The position numbers were made by a program, and so were the translations under genes. A stretch of 64,000 nucleotides of DNA, from NCBI RefSeq assembly GCF_030159855.1, contig NZ_BSNG01000001.1:3286001-3350000 (forward strand), in the 5' to 3' direction. The stretch is from Devosia yakushimensis. Its GTDB lineage: Bacteria; Pseudomonadota; Alphaproteobacteria; Rhizobiales; Devosiaceae. Of this stretch, positions 1-9,518 are shown in pieces (position 1 is the stretch's first letter; each line of letters opens with the position of its first letter). The notes under the pieces were generated by a model that saw nothing but the letters and a program-made list of their open reading frames with translations, did no database searches and was not told the origin of the DNA.

Positions 1-84
1 CCCGGCCCGACACAGTCCTATGCTGGCGGTCAACCACAAGCTGGACTTCATTATCGCCTCACCGCAGAAATTGAAAGCCATCAG

Positions 85-279
85 CGCCATGCCTTGCGGA
101 TCGAGACATTTCAAGCCTAGCGCACCTCATCGACAAGGGACAGCTTGCGCGCGGGCCTCAGAGCTTTTGCGACAGCACATCCTGCAACATGGCGTTGTCC
201 AGCGACAGGTCCGCGACGGCGCGCTTGAGCCTGGCGTTCCCTCCTCGAGCTGCCGCAGCCGCTTCACTTCAGACGGCAT
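85..279 (-). mobile_element. IS3-family transposase orfA remnant (frameshifted)
   Basis: Read on the minus strand, the segment encodes the end of an IS3-family orfA: RLRQLEE, then after a frameshift NARLKRAVADLSLDNAMLQDV. This is the leucine-zipper-like motif typical of IS3 orfA proteins. A second shift gives RPARKLSLVDEVR and then VSIRKA, which resemble the junction into orfB. The frame is broken at about position 240, where GAGGAGGGAAC replaces an expected in-frame GAG-AAC, and by a stop at 158-160. No intact transposase or clear terminal inverted repeats are visible, so this is dead IS debris. The rest of the element may lie left of the window. Confidence 0.75.
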
Positions 280-352
280 CGGACCGGCAAACGGCACAAA
301 AGCCGCCTGCCCCGACGCTCTGGATGTGACCTAGATCGCCGTCGCAGGCAAA

Positions 353-382
353 GATGGCGCCACCGGTTGCGGCGGCGCCATC
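353..382 (-). terminator. Hairpin downstream of the RTX protease gene
   Basis: A perfect 9-bp inverted repeat (gatggcgcc / ggcgccatc) with a 12-nt loop lies just past the stop codon of the protease gene. On the minus strand it is followed by only a short T-run (TTTGCCT), so it may be a weak intrinsic terminator or a transcript-stabilising hairpin. Confidence 0.5.
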
Positions 383-386
383 AACC

Positions 387-2933
387 TTAGCTATAGATGA
401 AGTCGTCAACGCTAGAGATGGTATTGTGATCCACACCTTCAAGCAGCACGGTCACGTTGAGGAATGACACCAGAGTGTCATTGCCCGCATCCGCAATAAT
501 AACGGCAGTGCCAGCAGGCACTTCGATCTTGTCGACGTTGTCTTCAAAATTCCGGATCGTGTCATTGCCGTCATTGAGCGCAAACCTGAACCGGTCTGCA
601 CCCGAGCCACCATCCAGGACATCGTTGCCGCGACCACCGACGAGAATATCGTTGCCGCTACCGCCGTAGAGCCGGTCATTTCCGTCACGGCCATACAAAG
701 TGTCCCTGCCCCCGGAGCCCCAAATGGTGTTCGCGCCTGCATCGCCGCGCAGACTGTCGTTGAACTGGGTGCCATAGAGGTTTTCAATCGAGATGTAACG
801 GTCGCCGGCTGCGTCGCCAGTATTGTTGCTCTCTACTTGAAGATCGGCGACGACACCGCCAGTGACAAATAATTCTGAGTGGAATCCGGAGTAAGATGCA
901 CGGTCTGTTCCGTTTCCGCCATTCAAGATGTCCGCCCCAGCGCCACCGACGAGAATATCATTGCCATCGCGGCCATAGAGGACGTCGTCGCCGCTATTCC
1001 CATCAAGAATGTTGCTACCGCTATTTCCGCGCAGACTATCAGCGCCAGCGCTCCCCCAAAGGTTTTCGATGGAGACATAGCTATCGCCAGCGGCTTCCCT
1101 GGTGTTGACAGCGGCATTGGCCAGATCGACAACAAGCAGGCCACTGGTATTGTTGTACTGGGCCGTGTCGCTACCAGACCCGCCATTCAGGATATCGGCG
1201 CCCGCCCCACCCATAAGAATGTCGTCACCACCCCTGCCGTAAAGAGAGTCGATACCGGCGGCGCCATTGATAGCGTTATCCAGATCATCTCCGCGCAGAC
1301 TATCGGAGAAGTCACTACCCCAAATTCCCTCAATGGAAACGAATGTGTCGCCCGCTGCTTCCCCAGTATTATTGCGGGAAACCAGCAGATCTACCAACAA
1401 TCCTGTCAGGGCGCTGCTGTAGCGGACCACATCAAGTCCGGTGCCACCGTCGAGAGTGTCTGCGCCGGCGCCGCCTTCAAGCATGTCGTTACCAGACCCG
1501 CCTTGGATAGCATCATTACCAGTTCCGCCGAGCAGATTATCGTCGCCCGCACCACCATAGAGCCGATCATTGCCGTCACGTCCGTAAATGCTATCATTGC
1601 CGCCGCCGCCCCATAGGGAGTTGGCGCCACTGTTTCCGCGTAAAATGTCCCGTTGGTTGGAACCATAAAGATTCTCGATCGAACTGTAGGTGTCGCCTGC
1701 AGCGTCGCCCGTATTGGCTGACGCGTTCTGGAGATCGGTCACAACCCCATCGGCAGCAGTGGAGTAGTCGGCCCGATCACTTCCGCTACCGCCAACGAGT
1801 CTGTCGCCGCCCTCACCGCCGATCAGAATGTCATCGCCAGCGCCACCTTCAAGGCGGTTGGCAATCTGGTTGCCGCGAATTGTGTCGTTACCCGAGCCGC
1901 CAATGGCGTTTTCGATCAGAGAGCGCGTATCGTCGTTCACCATCAAAGCGTTAAAGATATTGGCGCGCGCATAATTAGCGTCACCAAGATAGGCCAATTG
2001 GCTTGCATCAAAAACCGACCAGAAACCTGGCCGTAGATCCAGGCTCAAATCGGTGCCATACGCACTCAGGTTATATGTATCGACACCGCCGCCATCCCAC
2101 AGGGTGGCAAAAATCCGGTTACCGCCAGCGTCAATGCCAACCGCCCCATTGACCCGCGTGTCGCCCGAGCTTGGATCCCAGGAATATACGGTATCGCTCG
2201 AATTGGTGCTGTAATCTGCACCGTACATGTACTGCAAGGCCACAATATCGAGCATCATATAAGTCTGGGCATAGCCAAACTCTTCGTTGGAATACCCCCC
2301 GATAAGCGGATCGTTCACATAGGAACGATAGGTCATCACGGTAAATTCCATGGAATCAGCATCGCTGGGTAGCGGCCCGAAAACACTGTTTTCCTGGCCA
2401 TGCTTGAGACCCATGGCGTGGCCGATTTCATGCAGATGCGTGTGCCAGGCATAGTTGCCGGCGACCGGGAAGCGATAATCCCCATCCGTGTAATCATAGG
2501 CGTTTCCGAACCACACATCGCCGTTGTCATCGATCTGGCCTGTGGCGTAATTGGCTGGAAAATCTGCGACTCGTGCGGTCCCCAGGTTGACCGAGCTCGT
2601 GCCACCAAAGCGTATATGCGCATTGCCCGCGTCCGTATCACCGAGCGACTGGATATTAGCGTTGGTGAACCCTTCGATAGAAAATCCGCGTGACGCAACA
2701 GGCCCATCACTCGCGCTTAAGGCAAAATCGATGGCATCACGCTGCTCGTCGCTAATTTGCCGAAAATTGCCCGGTAAGTCTGTGAGTTGGGTATAATTGG
2801 CATAGGCGGCTGCGGTAACGGAGAACGAATAGTAGATCGTTGAATCCGCCCACTTTTCATTGGTCAGCAGGCCATCAACATATTGATTATTAATCTTGTT
2901 GACTATGCTCGTCGTCCGACCGGTGCCACTCAT
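387..2933 (-). CDS. Secreted serralysin-like M10 metalloprotease with RTX repeats
   Basis: This encodes an 848-residue extracellular zinc protease. The N-terminal half carries the metzincin motif HEIGHAMGLKH (residues 168-178; three zinc-binding His and catalytic Glu169) followed by the Met-turn VMTYRSY (Met200), as in serralysins. From about residue 345 there are glycine/aspartate-rich calcium-binding RTX nonapeptides (GGxGxDxLx type). These are organised into four larger units, each containing an NTGEAAGD-like block (around residues 410, 526, 614 and 708) and SIENL-LRG. The tail DDFIYS resembles the acidic-plus-hydrophobic C-terminal type I secretion signal. There is no Sec signal peptide, as expected. 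ATG follows a GGGGGG ribosome site. The gene faces away from the exporter genes at 3303-6351, which probably secrete it. At 848 residues it is longer than classical serralysins (about 480) because of the extra RTX modules. Confidence 0.92.
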   Translation of the reverse strand: MSGTGRTTSIVNKINNQYVDGLLTNEKWADSTIYYSFSVTAAAYANYTQLTDLPGNFRQISDEQRDAIDFALSASDGPVASRGFSIEGFTNANIQSLGDTDAGNAHIRFGGTSSVNLGTARVADFPANYATGQIDDNGDVWFGNAYDYTDGDYRFPVAGNYAWHTHLHEIGHAMGLKHGQENSVFGPLPSDADSMEFTVMTYRSYVNDPLIGGYSNEEFGYAQTYMMLDIVALQYMYGADYSTNSSDTVYSWDPSSGDTRVNGAVGIDAGGNRIFATLWDGGGVDTYNLSAYGTDLSLDLRPGFWSVFDASQLAYLGDANYARANIFNALMVNDDTRSLIENAIGGSGNDTIRGNQIANRLEGGAGDDILIGGEGGDRLVGGSGSDRADYSTAADGVVTDLQNASANTGDAAGDTYSSIENLYGSNQRDILRGNSGANSLWGGGGNDSIYGRDGNDRLYGGAGDDNLLGGTGNDAIQGGSGNDMLEGGAGADTLDGGTGLDVVRYSSALTGLLVDLLVSRNNTGEAAGDTFVSIEGIWGSDFSDSLRGDDLDNAINGAAGIDSLYGRGGDDILMGGAGADILNGGSGSDTAQYNNTSGLLVVDLANAAVNTREAAGDSYVSIENLWGSAGADSLRGNSGSNILDGNSGDDVLYGRDGNDILVGGAGADILNGGNGTDRASYSGFHSELFVTGGVVADLQVESNNTGDAAGDRYISIENLYGTQFNDSLRGDAGANTIWGSGGRDTLYGRDGNDRLYGGSGNDILVGGRGNDVLDGGSGADRFRFALNDGNDTIRNFEDNVDKIEVPAGTAVIIADAGNDTLVSFLNVTVLLEGVDHNTISSVDDFIYS

Positions 2934-3302
2934 GAAATACCCCCCAAAAATGCAAATTCACAAAATGCCAAACGCGCAAGAGAGTTACGATATACTTGAA
3001 CCGCGAGCAATACCGGCTTTGTCAGCCAGATCTGTTGGGGGCGATATCAAGCAGAGCCTGCGTCCCGGTGATTTCTTCCCCCATTGGCAGGCAGGGCGTT
3101 GCGATTAACCTCCTCGATCGCATTTACTTGCGGAAACCGTGAGCGCAGGAAATATCGAGCGGCGCGAAACTGAAAACGCGCTGGTTGCTGTACCTGCATA
3201 AATCTGTAATGGACATTGGATTTGGAGAACCCATTCGGGTCGTGCCCGAGGGCCTCTGTTGTTCCTGGCCATTATGGAGCGACGCAATAGACGGGTAGAA
3301 TT
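2934..3302. promoter_or_regulatory. Divergent intergenic region between protease and its exporter
   Basis: This 369-bp gap separates the minus-strand protease gene from the plus-strand exporter operon, so it must hold both promoters. I could not pick out a convincing -35/-10 pair or a clear operator, and the short frames in it look non-coding. Confidence 0.5.
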
Positions 3303-5045
3303 ATGCGGGGATCGCTCAAGCTTTGGCAAAGCTCATTTCTTGGCTTGCTGGTGTTCGGACTAGGCACAAATCTCTTGATGCTCGTTGGCCCTATGTTCAT
3401 GCTGCAAATATACGACCGCGTGTTACCTAGCCGCAGCATGCCAACACTTGTAACCTTGGTCTGTCTAGTTGTTGCGCTATATGCTTACTATTCAATTTTG
3501 GACTGGCTGCGCGCACGCGCTTTGATCCGCGTAAGTCAGCGTTTTGGCATACAGTGGTCTCGGGCTGCATTTGACGCCTCGGTGCGCCGCCCTCTTGCCA
3601 TAGGGTCAAAATCGGACAATGACGCTCCGATTGACGATCTTGAACGCATTCGGTCTTTCCTCTCAGGACCTGGTCCGCTCGCAATCCTGGATATGCCGTG
3701 GATGCCCGCCTTTCTTGCGCTGGTGTTTCTGCTGCACCCCTTGCTGGGTTGGCTGGCCATATTGGGCGCCTTGGTAACCATCCTACTGCTGGCATTGCAG
3801 GAAATTTTGTCGCGTGGCCCCTCACGAGACACGGCTCGGGTTGGCGCGAGACGCGCACTTGTCGCTACTCATACCCGACAGAACGCCGAGACCGTCATGG
3901 CCATGGGGATGCTTGATCGATTGGGCGACCGCTGGACGGCCATAGGAAGTGAATATTTAGACGCGCAGGCGCAAACGGCGGATCGTATGGCCATGCTGTC
4001 GTCCGCTACGCGTGCATGGCGGCTCTTGTTGCAATCGGCCGTTCTTGCGCTGGGCGCCTGGCTGGTCATTTCGCAAGAAGTAACCCCGGGCGTGATGATC
4101 GCCGCGTCTATTCTTGTGAGCCGCGCGCTCGCGCCCATCGAGCAGGCCATCGGACAGTGGCGCAACTTCGTGGCAGCCCGACAGTCCGTGGGACGCCTTT
4201 CGCGCGTGCTTGAACATATGCAGGACGAGGCCCCAGGAACTGACCTGCCGCTGCCCAAGAACACACTCCAGGTTATTCATGTTCACGCTGCGGCACCGGG
4301 CACAACATCACCATTGCTGCAGGATATCAATTTCGCCCTGAAGGCCGGTGATGGACTTGGCATTATTGGGTTGTCGGGCAGCGGCAAGACCAGCCTGGTC
4401 CGGGTTTTGACGGGCGTCTGGTCTCACATTCGCGGCGAAGTTCGGCTGGACGGATCGACATATGGGCAATGGAGCGCTGCCCGCCTGGGCACCGCGATCG
4501 GCTACCTGCCTCAAACAGTCGATCTGTTTGACGGCACTATCGCTGAGAACATTGCACGCTTCGATCCTAACGCGGATTCACGCGATGTCCTCGAAGCTGC
4601 CCAGTTGGCCGGGGTCCACAAACTTGTCACCAAGTTTACCGATGGTTTTGACACACGTGTCGGTAGTGGCGGCATCGAATTGTCTGCGGGACAGCGTCAA
4701 CGCATCGGGCTGGCGCGCGCGCTCTACCGCAGCCCTTTCCTCATCGTGCTTGACGAACCAAATTCCAATCTCGATGGCGATGGAGAAGCGGCACTTCATG
4801 CTGCCATCGCCGCTATTCGCGCGAAGGGAAGCATTGTCATTATCGTTGCTCATCGCGCCAGCGCCATTTCATCGATCGACCTGCTACTTCTGTTGCAGGA
4901 CGGACGTCAGGTGCGTTTTGGGCCGCGGCAGCAGGTTCTGAAGGCGCTTGGGGCGACGAGCGGCACCGCCAGGGGCCCGAGCCTAAATTCTCTTCCGCCA
5001 AAGCCGGTCGGCATTGGCGCCAGCGAGGCGAATATAGATGGGTGA
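3303..5045 (+). CDS. Type I secretion ABC transporter/ATPase (PrtD family)
   Basis: This is the inner-membrane energiser of a type I (ABC) protein exporter, 580 residues long. The N-terminal membrane domain (about 1-290) has the PrtD/AprD-like opening LMLVGPMFMLQIYDRVLPSR at residues 25-44. There is no HlyB-type C39-like domain, as is usual for protease/lipase exporters. The nucleotide-binding domain has Walker A GLSGSGKTS (356-364), signature LSAGQ (460-464), Walker B LIVLDEP (480-486) and an H-loop in IVAHR. It overlaps the next gene by 8 bp, so the two are co-translated. The outer-membrane TolC partner is not in the window. The natural substrate is most likely the RTX protease encoded divergently next door; that link is inferred from position and family. 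Confidence 0.92.
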   Translation: MRGSLKLWQSSFLGLLVFGLGTNLLMLVGPMFMLQIYDRVLPSRSMPTLVTLVCLVVALYAYYSILDWLRARALIRVSQRFGIQWSRAAFDASVRRPLAIGSKSDNDAPIDDLERIRSFLSGPGPLAILDMPWMPAFLALVFLLHPLLGWLAILGALVTILLLALQEILSRGPSRDTARVGARRALVATHTRQNAETVMAMGMLDRLGDRWTAIGSEYLDAQAQTADRMAMLSSATRAWRLLLQSAVLALGAWLVISQEVTPGVMIAASILVSRALAPIEQAIGQWRNFVAARQSVGRLSRVLEHMQDEAPGTDLPLPKNTLQVIHVHAAAPGTTSPLLQDINFALKAGDGLGIIGLSGSGKTSLVRVLTGVWSHIRGEVRLDGSTYGQWSAARLGTAIGYLPQTVDLFDGTIAENIARFDPNADSRDVLEAAQLAGVHKLVTKFTDGFDTRVGSGGIELSAGQRQRIGLARALYRSPFLIVLDEPNSNLDGDGEAALHAAIAAIRAKGSIVIIVAHRASAISSIDLLLLLQDGRQVRFGPRQQVLKALGATSGTARGPSLNSLPPKPVGIGASEANIDG

Positions 5046-6351
5046 TCAGCTGTCTGAAAAAGCCATCTCGGCCAGTTTGCGGCGCACAATGATATTGGGC
5101 TTTGTGTTAATCATCTTGCTGATTTTCGGCCTTGGTGGTTGGGCCTCGTGGGCAAAATTAAATGGCGCCGTGATCACCCCAGGTATCGTGGTGGTCGAAA
5201 CAAAGTCTCAGAAAGTCCAGCACCGAGAAGGTGGGATCGTTCAACAAATTTATGTCAATGATGGCGACCTCGTAGCTGCAGGTGATCTCCTGGTAACTCT
5301 GGATCCAACGCTAGATTCTGCCAAAGTTGCCGAGTTGACCAAACAACTTGATGAACTCATGGCTGAAGAGGCGCGCCTGGAATCAGAACGCGACGGCACC
5401 GACGTCTCATTTCCGGAGGATTTGGTTCTGCGCGCAGCGAGCGATCCACGCGTGAATGCCCTGATTACGGGGCAGTCCAACCTTATGGAGGCGCGAGAAA
5501 CCAGCAATGCGGGACGAAAAGCTCAGGTCCTCGAGCAGATCAAACAATTGGAACAGCAAGTCGTCGGAATTTCAGTCCAACGTGATGCACGGGCCACGAC
5601 AATCGAGCTGATTGACGAGCAACTTGCAACCCTTAGGGCCCTCTTTGAGAAAAATTTGAGCACACGTCGAGAAATACTTGAATATGAACGAGAGCGCGCG
5701 GCATTGACTGGCGAACTGGGGGAGCTTGTATCGCGGATGGCGCAGGTGCGCGAGGCCATCAGTGAACGTCACTTGCTGGTCCTGCAACTGGGGGATGAGT
5801 TTCGGGAAGAGGTGTTGCAACGTCTTCAGACAGTCCGCGCTGAAATTACCCGCTTAGTCGAACAGAAAGTGGCCGCACAGGACAAACTTCATCGCATGGA
5901 GGTCCGCTCCCCGCGGGCGGGTGTTGTGCTGGAACTTGCTGTGCACACTATTGGGGGTGTTGTCGCTCCAGGCGAGGTGATGATGCTGATCGTGCCAAAC
6001 GACGACGCACTGGTGCTTGAAACCCGCGTTCATTCGATCGATGTGGACCAATTGTTTCCAAACCAGCAGGCAGCAATTCGATTCCCCGCTTTCGAGCAAA
6101 GAAGCACACCGGAGCTGATGGCACGGCTGACCACACTTTCGCCCGATCTGGTAGAAGATCCCCGCACCGGGGTTACCTATTACGTCGCCCGCCTAACGCT
6201 GGACGTCGACGAGGTCGAAAAGCTCGGTGATCGGCAACTTGTGCCCGGCATGCCAGTGGAGGCTTTTTTTCAAACCGGTGAACGGTCTGTGCTATCGTAC
6301 CTCATGAAGCCACTGACTGATCAAATCGCTCTTGCGTTCAGGGAGCAATAA
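5038..6351 (+). CDS. HlyD/PrtE-family type I secretion membrane fusion protein
   Basis: This 437-residue periplasmic adaptor bridges the ABC exporter and an outer-membrane TolC channel. It has a short cytoplasmic start, one transmembrane helix at about residues 18-40, a lipoyl/barrel-sandwich half around VVVETKSQKVQHREGG, a long helical hairpin rich in Glu, Gln and Arg (about 95-285), and a C-terminal beta-barrel domain with GMPVEAFFQTGERS. This is the standard order for the family. Its ATG lies inside the end of the ABC ATPase gene (8-bp overlap), supporting one operon. Confidence 0.92.
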   Translation: MGDQLSEKAISASLRRTMILGFVLIILLIFGLGGWASWAKLNGAVITPGIVVVETKSQKVQHREGGIVQQIYVNDGDLVAAGDLLVTLDPTLDSAKVAELTKQLDELMAEEARLESERDGTDVSFPEDLVLRAASDPRVNALITGQSNLMEARETSNAGRKAQVLEQIKQLEQQVVGISVQRDARATTIELIDEQLATLRALFEKNLSTRREILEYERERAALTGELGELVSRMAQVREAISERHLLVLQLGDEFREEVLQRLQTVRAEITRLVEQKVAAQDKLHRMEVRSPRAGVVLELAVHTIGGVVAPGEVMMLIVPNDDALVLETRVHSIDVDQLFPNQQAAIRFPAFEQRSTPELMARLTTLSPDLVEDPRTGVTYYVARLTLDVDEVEKLGDRQLVPGMPVEAFFQTGERSVLSYLMKPLTDQIALAFREQ

Positions 6352-6429
6352 TCAGCTATCAAACGGATGTCGCCCAATGGCGGACCAGATCGGTCCTTAA
6401 CTTTGCGGGCGGTCGAGCGGAGTTCTACA

Positions 6430-6762
6430 ATGTGGCGATGGCAAAAAATCTGTCTGGCGATGGTGATTGGTAGTTTGGCGAGCACCGCGTCAACTCCGGC
6501 AAGTTTTGCCGGAATGCTGCCAAAGCCAAATGAGTGCGCACATTTGCAAGAGAGCGAGACGTCTTTGTTACCGCCGAGCACACCTTCTCCAATTGCGAAC
6601 ACCGCCCGCGATCCAGAAATTGCCGTGTGTGAGGAATTTGAGATTGCAGCACAACAGGGAACGGTGGAGGCCTATCGCTTGTTCATAGCCAGACACCCGG
6701 ATCACGAACTGGCCAAACTGGCCAAGGCACTGATGGACAAGATTCAGTTCGGACCGTCGTGA
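6430..6762 (+). CDS. Small exported protein, function unknown
   Basis: I do not recognise this 110-residue protein. The start at 6430 is preferred over the upstream ATG at 6367 because GGAG sits seven bases before it and the result is a clean Sec signal peptide (MWRWQKICLAMVIGSLAS, likely cleaved after ASFA). The mature part has two cysteines (NEC and AVC), a proline-rich stretch, and a predicted helical end with EAYRLFIARHPDHELAKLAK, similar to short TPR-like helices seen in periplasmic proteins. It follows the type I secretion genes by about 80 bp and could belong to that operon. A periplasmic protease inhibitor would fit the position and cysteine pair, but I see no Inh-family similarity. 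Its 3' end overlaps the converging acyltransferase gene. Confidence 0.6.
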   Translation: MWRWQKICLAMVIGSLASTASTPASFAGMLPKPNECAHLQESETSLLPPSTPSPIANTARDPEIAVCEEFEIAAQQGTVEAYRLFIARHPDHELAKLAKALMDKIQFGPS

Positions 6763-8738
6763 ACCTGTTCGAGCCAATCTGCCACCAATGGTCTAGCCCG
6801 GCGTGCGGCTTCCAAACTGGCGTGAGAATATACGTCACGGTATAGCAAGACGCCATCACGGTCTGTGTATTCGCAAATTTCATCGGGGCAAAACACCTCG
6901 AACAGGTCTAGCACGCGTATCTTTCTCGCATCGACCAGCGATTGGAGCAGCGCTGTCACCGGCCGAAAACGCTCAATTGTATCTACGCGGCTGTAGTATC
7001 GACAAAGTGAAAGTTCAGCCGAGCGCCACTGACGAAGCGCCATTTGAGGCGTGCATTGCGCGTCTCGAAGGAATGGCAGCGGCCCTAAAATTGACAGGCC
7101 GATATCACGTTTTGCCAGTTGATCGCTCAAAGCTATCAGACCATTGCGAAGGTCTTCCCGCGCCTCAACAACCCAATCGGACTCGTCTTTCGGCGCCAGC
7201 TTTTCGAGGTCGCTGATAATCAACACTTGATCACCCGGCTCCAAGCGCTGCAGCACGCCAGGAATAACCCGCTTCCAGTAGTCGACATTTGCTTCCGGAC
7301 TATGAGAGCGCCACTCAATATCGGGCACGGGTGAACCGCCGAACTTCGCACTCAAAATGAAGCTCGTTTTGATGCCATGGTATATGTCGCTGACGTCAAA
7401 CGCAGCGGCAAATGCCGGTGCGTAACTATTGCCGATGATCAGAACCCGAGACCGGGCATTGTCCAAGGTCTCTCCAACTGTACATCGCTCAAAGTCAATT
7501 TCCTTGCCGATATCCGCGTTGTCAACGAGCGCACAGTCGCGGCCGGCCCAAACAGTTCCGTTCTCGGAAATATATGGCAGAAAAAGCGAAGACCGTCCTA
7601 GCGAAGCGTCCATATCCAGTTGCTCGCCGAGCAGCGCCTGCCTCCCCACAACATTGTAAAGGTGCAGCCCACCCGCTGCTACCGCAATAGCAACAAGTCC
7701 GACACCTAGCTCGCGCTTCGGTGTCGCTGACCATTTTGCATGGCGTAGTGGTTGTTCAAGGTAAGCCCAGGAGAGATGCGCGATCAGGAGTGAGCCCAGG
7801 ATTCCAAGCCAGGCCGTGCCTGTATGAACACCTATTGTCCACGATAAAAATACGACAATTGGCCAATGCCATAGGTAAAGCGAATATGAGATTCTTCCAA
7901 AATAAATAGATACCCGACTTCTAAGCGCCCAAACCGGATCAACGTCTTCATGTATCCAATACAGTGCGGCGCACGTAGCGACGGCGCAAAACACCGATGC
8001 AATCTGGCGGTCGATAGCAATCGGAAAAAATACCAATATGGCAATCGAAGCGACAACAATCGTTTTGAGTTCGACAATGCCTTTGGCTGGTTTTGGCGGG
8101 AAGCGATTTTGAAGCAAGAAGGCGAGCGCTCCCGCGGCAATTTGCCAGAACCGAAACACGACTATGTAAAAGGCCGCCAACGGATCGCTGTTGAATACGA
8201 CGCCCCAAGCTACCAAGGACAGCAGTAGCAATCCCGCCAGCAAAAAGGTGACGCCCTTCCAGCCGCCAAGCCGCCAGCCGAGCCAAAATATTAGCGGAAA
8301 AACGAAGTAGAACTGCTCCTCCACACCGAGTGACCAGGTATGGGTAAAAGGGTTCAATTTCGAATTAAGGCCGAAATAATCCTGCTCGGAAATATATAAG
8401 AAGTTATTTGCAAAACCTATGACTGCCGCGATTCCAGTATTGATGCTTTGTTCCGGAAACGGATCAATCAGGGATATTACGACAGAGGTAATTGCGATCA
8501 TGCACGCAAGTGCCGGCATGATGCGCTTTATTCGTCTTGTGAAAAAATCTATGAGAAATTGCTTTAGAGAGCCGTGTGGCCTGCGATTTATGGAGGCGGT
8601 GATCACAAAGCCCGAAATGACGAAGAATATATCTACGCCAAGCCCACCATTCGGCAGGCTTTCCGGGAAGAAGTGGTAGGCTAAAACTGCAAGTATTGCG
8701 AGCGCACGCAGGCCATCGATTTCCGCCCGATAGGTCAT
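6744..8738 (-). CDS. OafA-like acyltransferase 3 with C-terminal SGNH domain
   Basis: This is a membrane O-acyltransferase (664 residues from the chosen start) that would transfer acetyl or another acyl group onto a surface glycan. The N-terminal part is the acyltransferase-3 fold, starting YRAEIDGLRALAI, with the family histidine in AYHFFPE and GGLGVDIFFVISGF, then about ten hydrophobic segments. The C-terminal part is an extracytoplasmic SGNH-type hydrolase-like domain with GNS in RVLIIGNSYAP. The start at 8738 is chosen over 8813 because AAGG precedes it at a good distance and the family begins at this point. Its place beside the polysaccharide locus suggests modification of that polymer. 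Confidence 0.85.
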   Translation of the reverse strand: MTYRAEIDGLRALAILAVLAYHFFPESLPNGGLGVDIFFVISGFVITASINRRPHGSLKQFLIDFFTRRIKRIMPALACMIAITSVVISLIDPFPEQSINTGIAAVIGFANNFLYISEQDYFGLNSKLNPFTHTWSLGVEEQFYFVFPLIFWLGWRLGGWKGVTFLLAGLLLLSLVAWGVVFNSDPLAAFYIVVFRFWQIAAGALAFLLQNRFPPKPAKGIVELKTIVVASIAILVFFPIAIDRQIASVFCAVATCAALYWIHEDVDPVWALRSRVSIYFGRISYSLYLWHWPIVVFLSWTIGVHTGTAWLGILGSLLIAHLSWAYLEQPLRHAKWSATPKRELGVGLVAIAVAAGGLHLYNVVGRQALLGEQLDMDASLGRSSLFLPYISENGTVWAGRDCALVDNADIGKEIDFERCTVGETLDNARSRVLIIGNSYAPAFAAAFDVSDIYHGIKTSFILSAKFGGSPVPDIEWRSHSPEANVDYWKRVIPGVLQRLEPGDQVLIISDLEKLAPKDESDWVVEAREDLRNGLIALSDQLAKRDIGLSILGPLPFLRDAQCTPQMALRQWRSAELSLCRYYSRVDTIERFRPVTALLQSLVDARKIRVLDLFEVFCPDEICEYTDRDGVLLYRDVYSHASLEAARRARPLVADWLEQVHDGPN

Positions 8739-9518
8739 TGGGTAGCCTTGACGTGCAAGACCACGTCTCGATTTACGCCTGGAAATTCGCATGCGCTGCG
8801 AGATAATTCCCAAGACTCCAGCTGTTGGCGCGTTTCCGATAAGTAAGCTGATCGTAGAGGAGCGTTGATCGCCATGGATTCGTTCTTCGGTGCCTCTGCT
8901 TCAAGGTCGTTTAATCGTACAAGCGCGGGGTGGCAATCGGATTGCCCCCGGTGCGTGGCCAAGCTGGAGACCCGCAAAACCCCTCTCGCTTTGATGTGGT
9001 CATGATTCACTGATGTCGCCGGATCATAGAGCGCCATCATTGACCCGCATTCGCTTTCCAGCCTGAACGACCATCTCGAAGCCCTGAGCCAGCAGGGCGA
9101 TCCGCTCGACGTTTTGGTGCAGACGTTGAATTTCGCGTATTTCCGGTCGATGCAGCGTCACAGATCGCAGCCAGCGCCAGAAGCCGCCGCGCCTGCGCGC
9201 GTGTTTTGTCTCATGGGCAAACGCCCTTAACTGCGAAGCCAGAAAATCACCTCGCAACGAAACCGGCATGGCGAACCTGCCTCGTTCGCACTTATGATTC
9301 AGAACTCAGCCGACTTGGTAATCCCCCCGGTTCACACCGATCGGGACTGGGTGCCACGCTCGCGACATCAGGCTAGGCGTGCATACATACTTGCAGAGAT
9401 GGCTCCCAAGTGGCAATAGGGGCGAGCAGTAGGGGACGGCAAGGTCTGCGCAATTATCGGCCTGCTTGGCGAATCCCGACACGTCGCAATGTAAGACTCT
9501 GAATTGTAGTGGTACTCC
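8739..9518. other. 780-bp stretch without a confident gene
   Basis: Between the acyltransferase and the first glycosyltransferase I see no recognisable gene apart from one weak small frame (9024-9269). No tRNA, terminator or IS end could be confirmed. The promoter for the glycan genes to the right is presumably near its end. Confidence 0.5.
9024..9269 (-). CDS. Possible small hypothetical protein (81 aa)
   Basis: This uninterrupted 81-codon frame has a weak AGG-containing ribosome site. It is rich in Arg and His (KHARRRGGFWRWLRS) and has a plausible helical end (NVERIALLAQGFEMVVQAG). I recognise no family. It lies in otherwise gene-free DNA and may be a remnant or a chance frame. Confidence 0.25.
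   Translation of the reverse strand: MPVSLRGDFLASQLRAFAHETKHARRRGGFWRWLRSVTLHRPEIREIQRLHQNVERIALLAQGFEMVVQAGKRMRVNDGAL

Noticed and set aside
6430..6762. Calling the small exported protein an Inh-type protease inhibitor
   Set aside because: Position and size fit, but I see none of the residues typical of the Inh family, so it is left as unknown.
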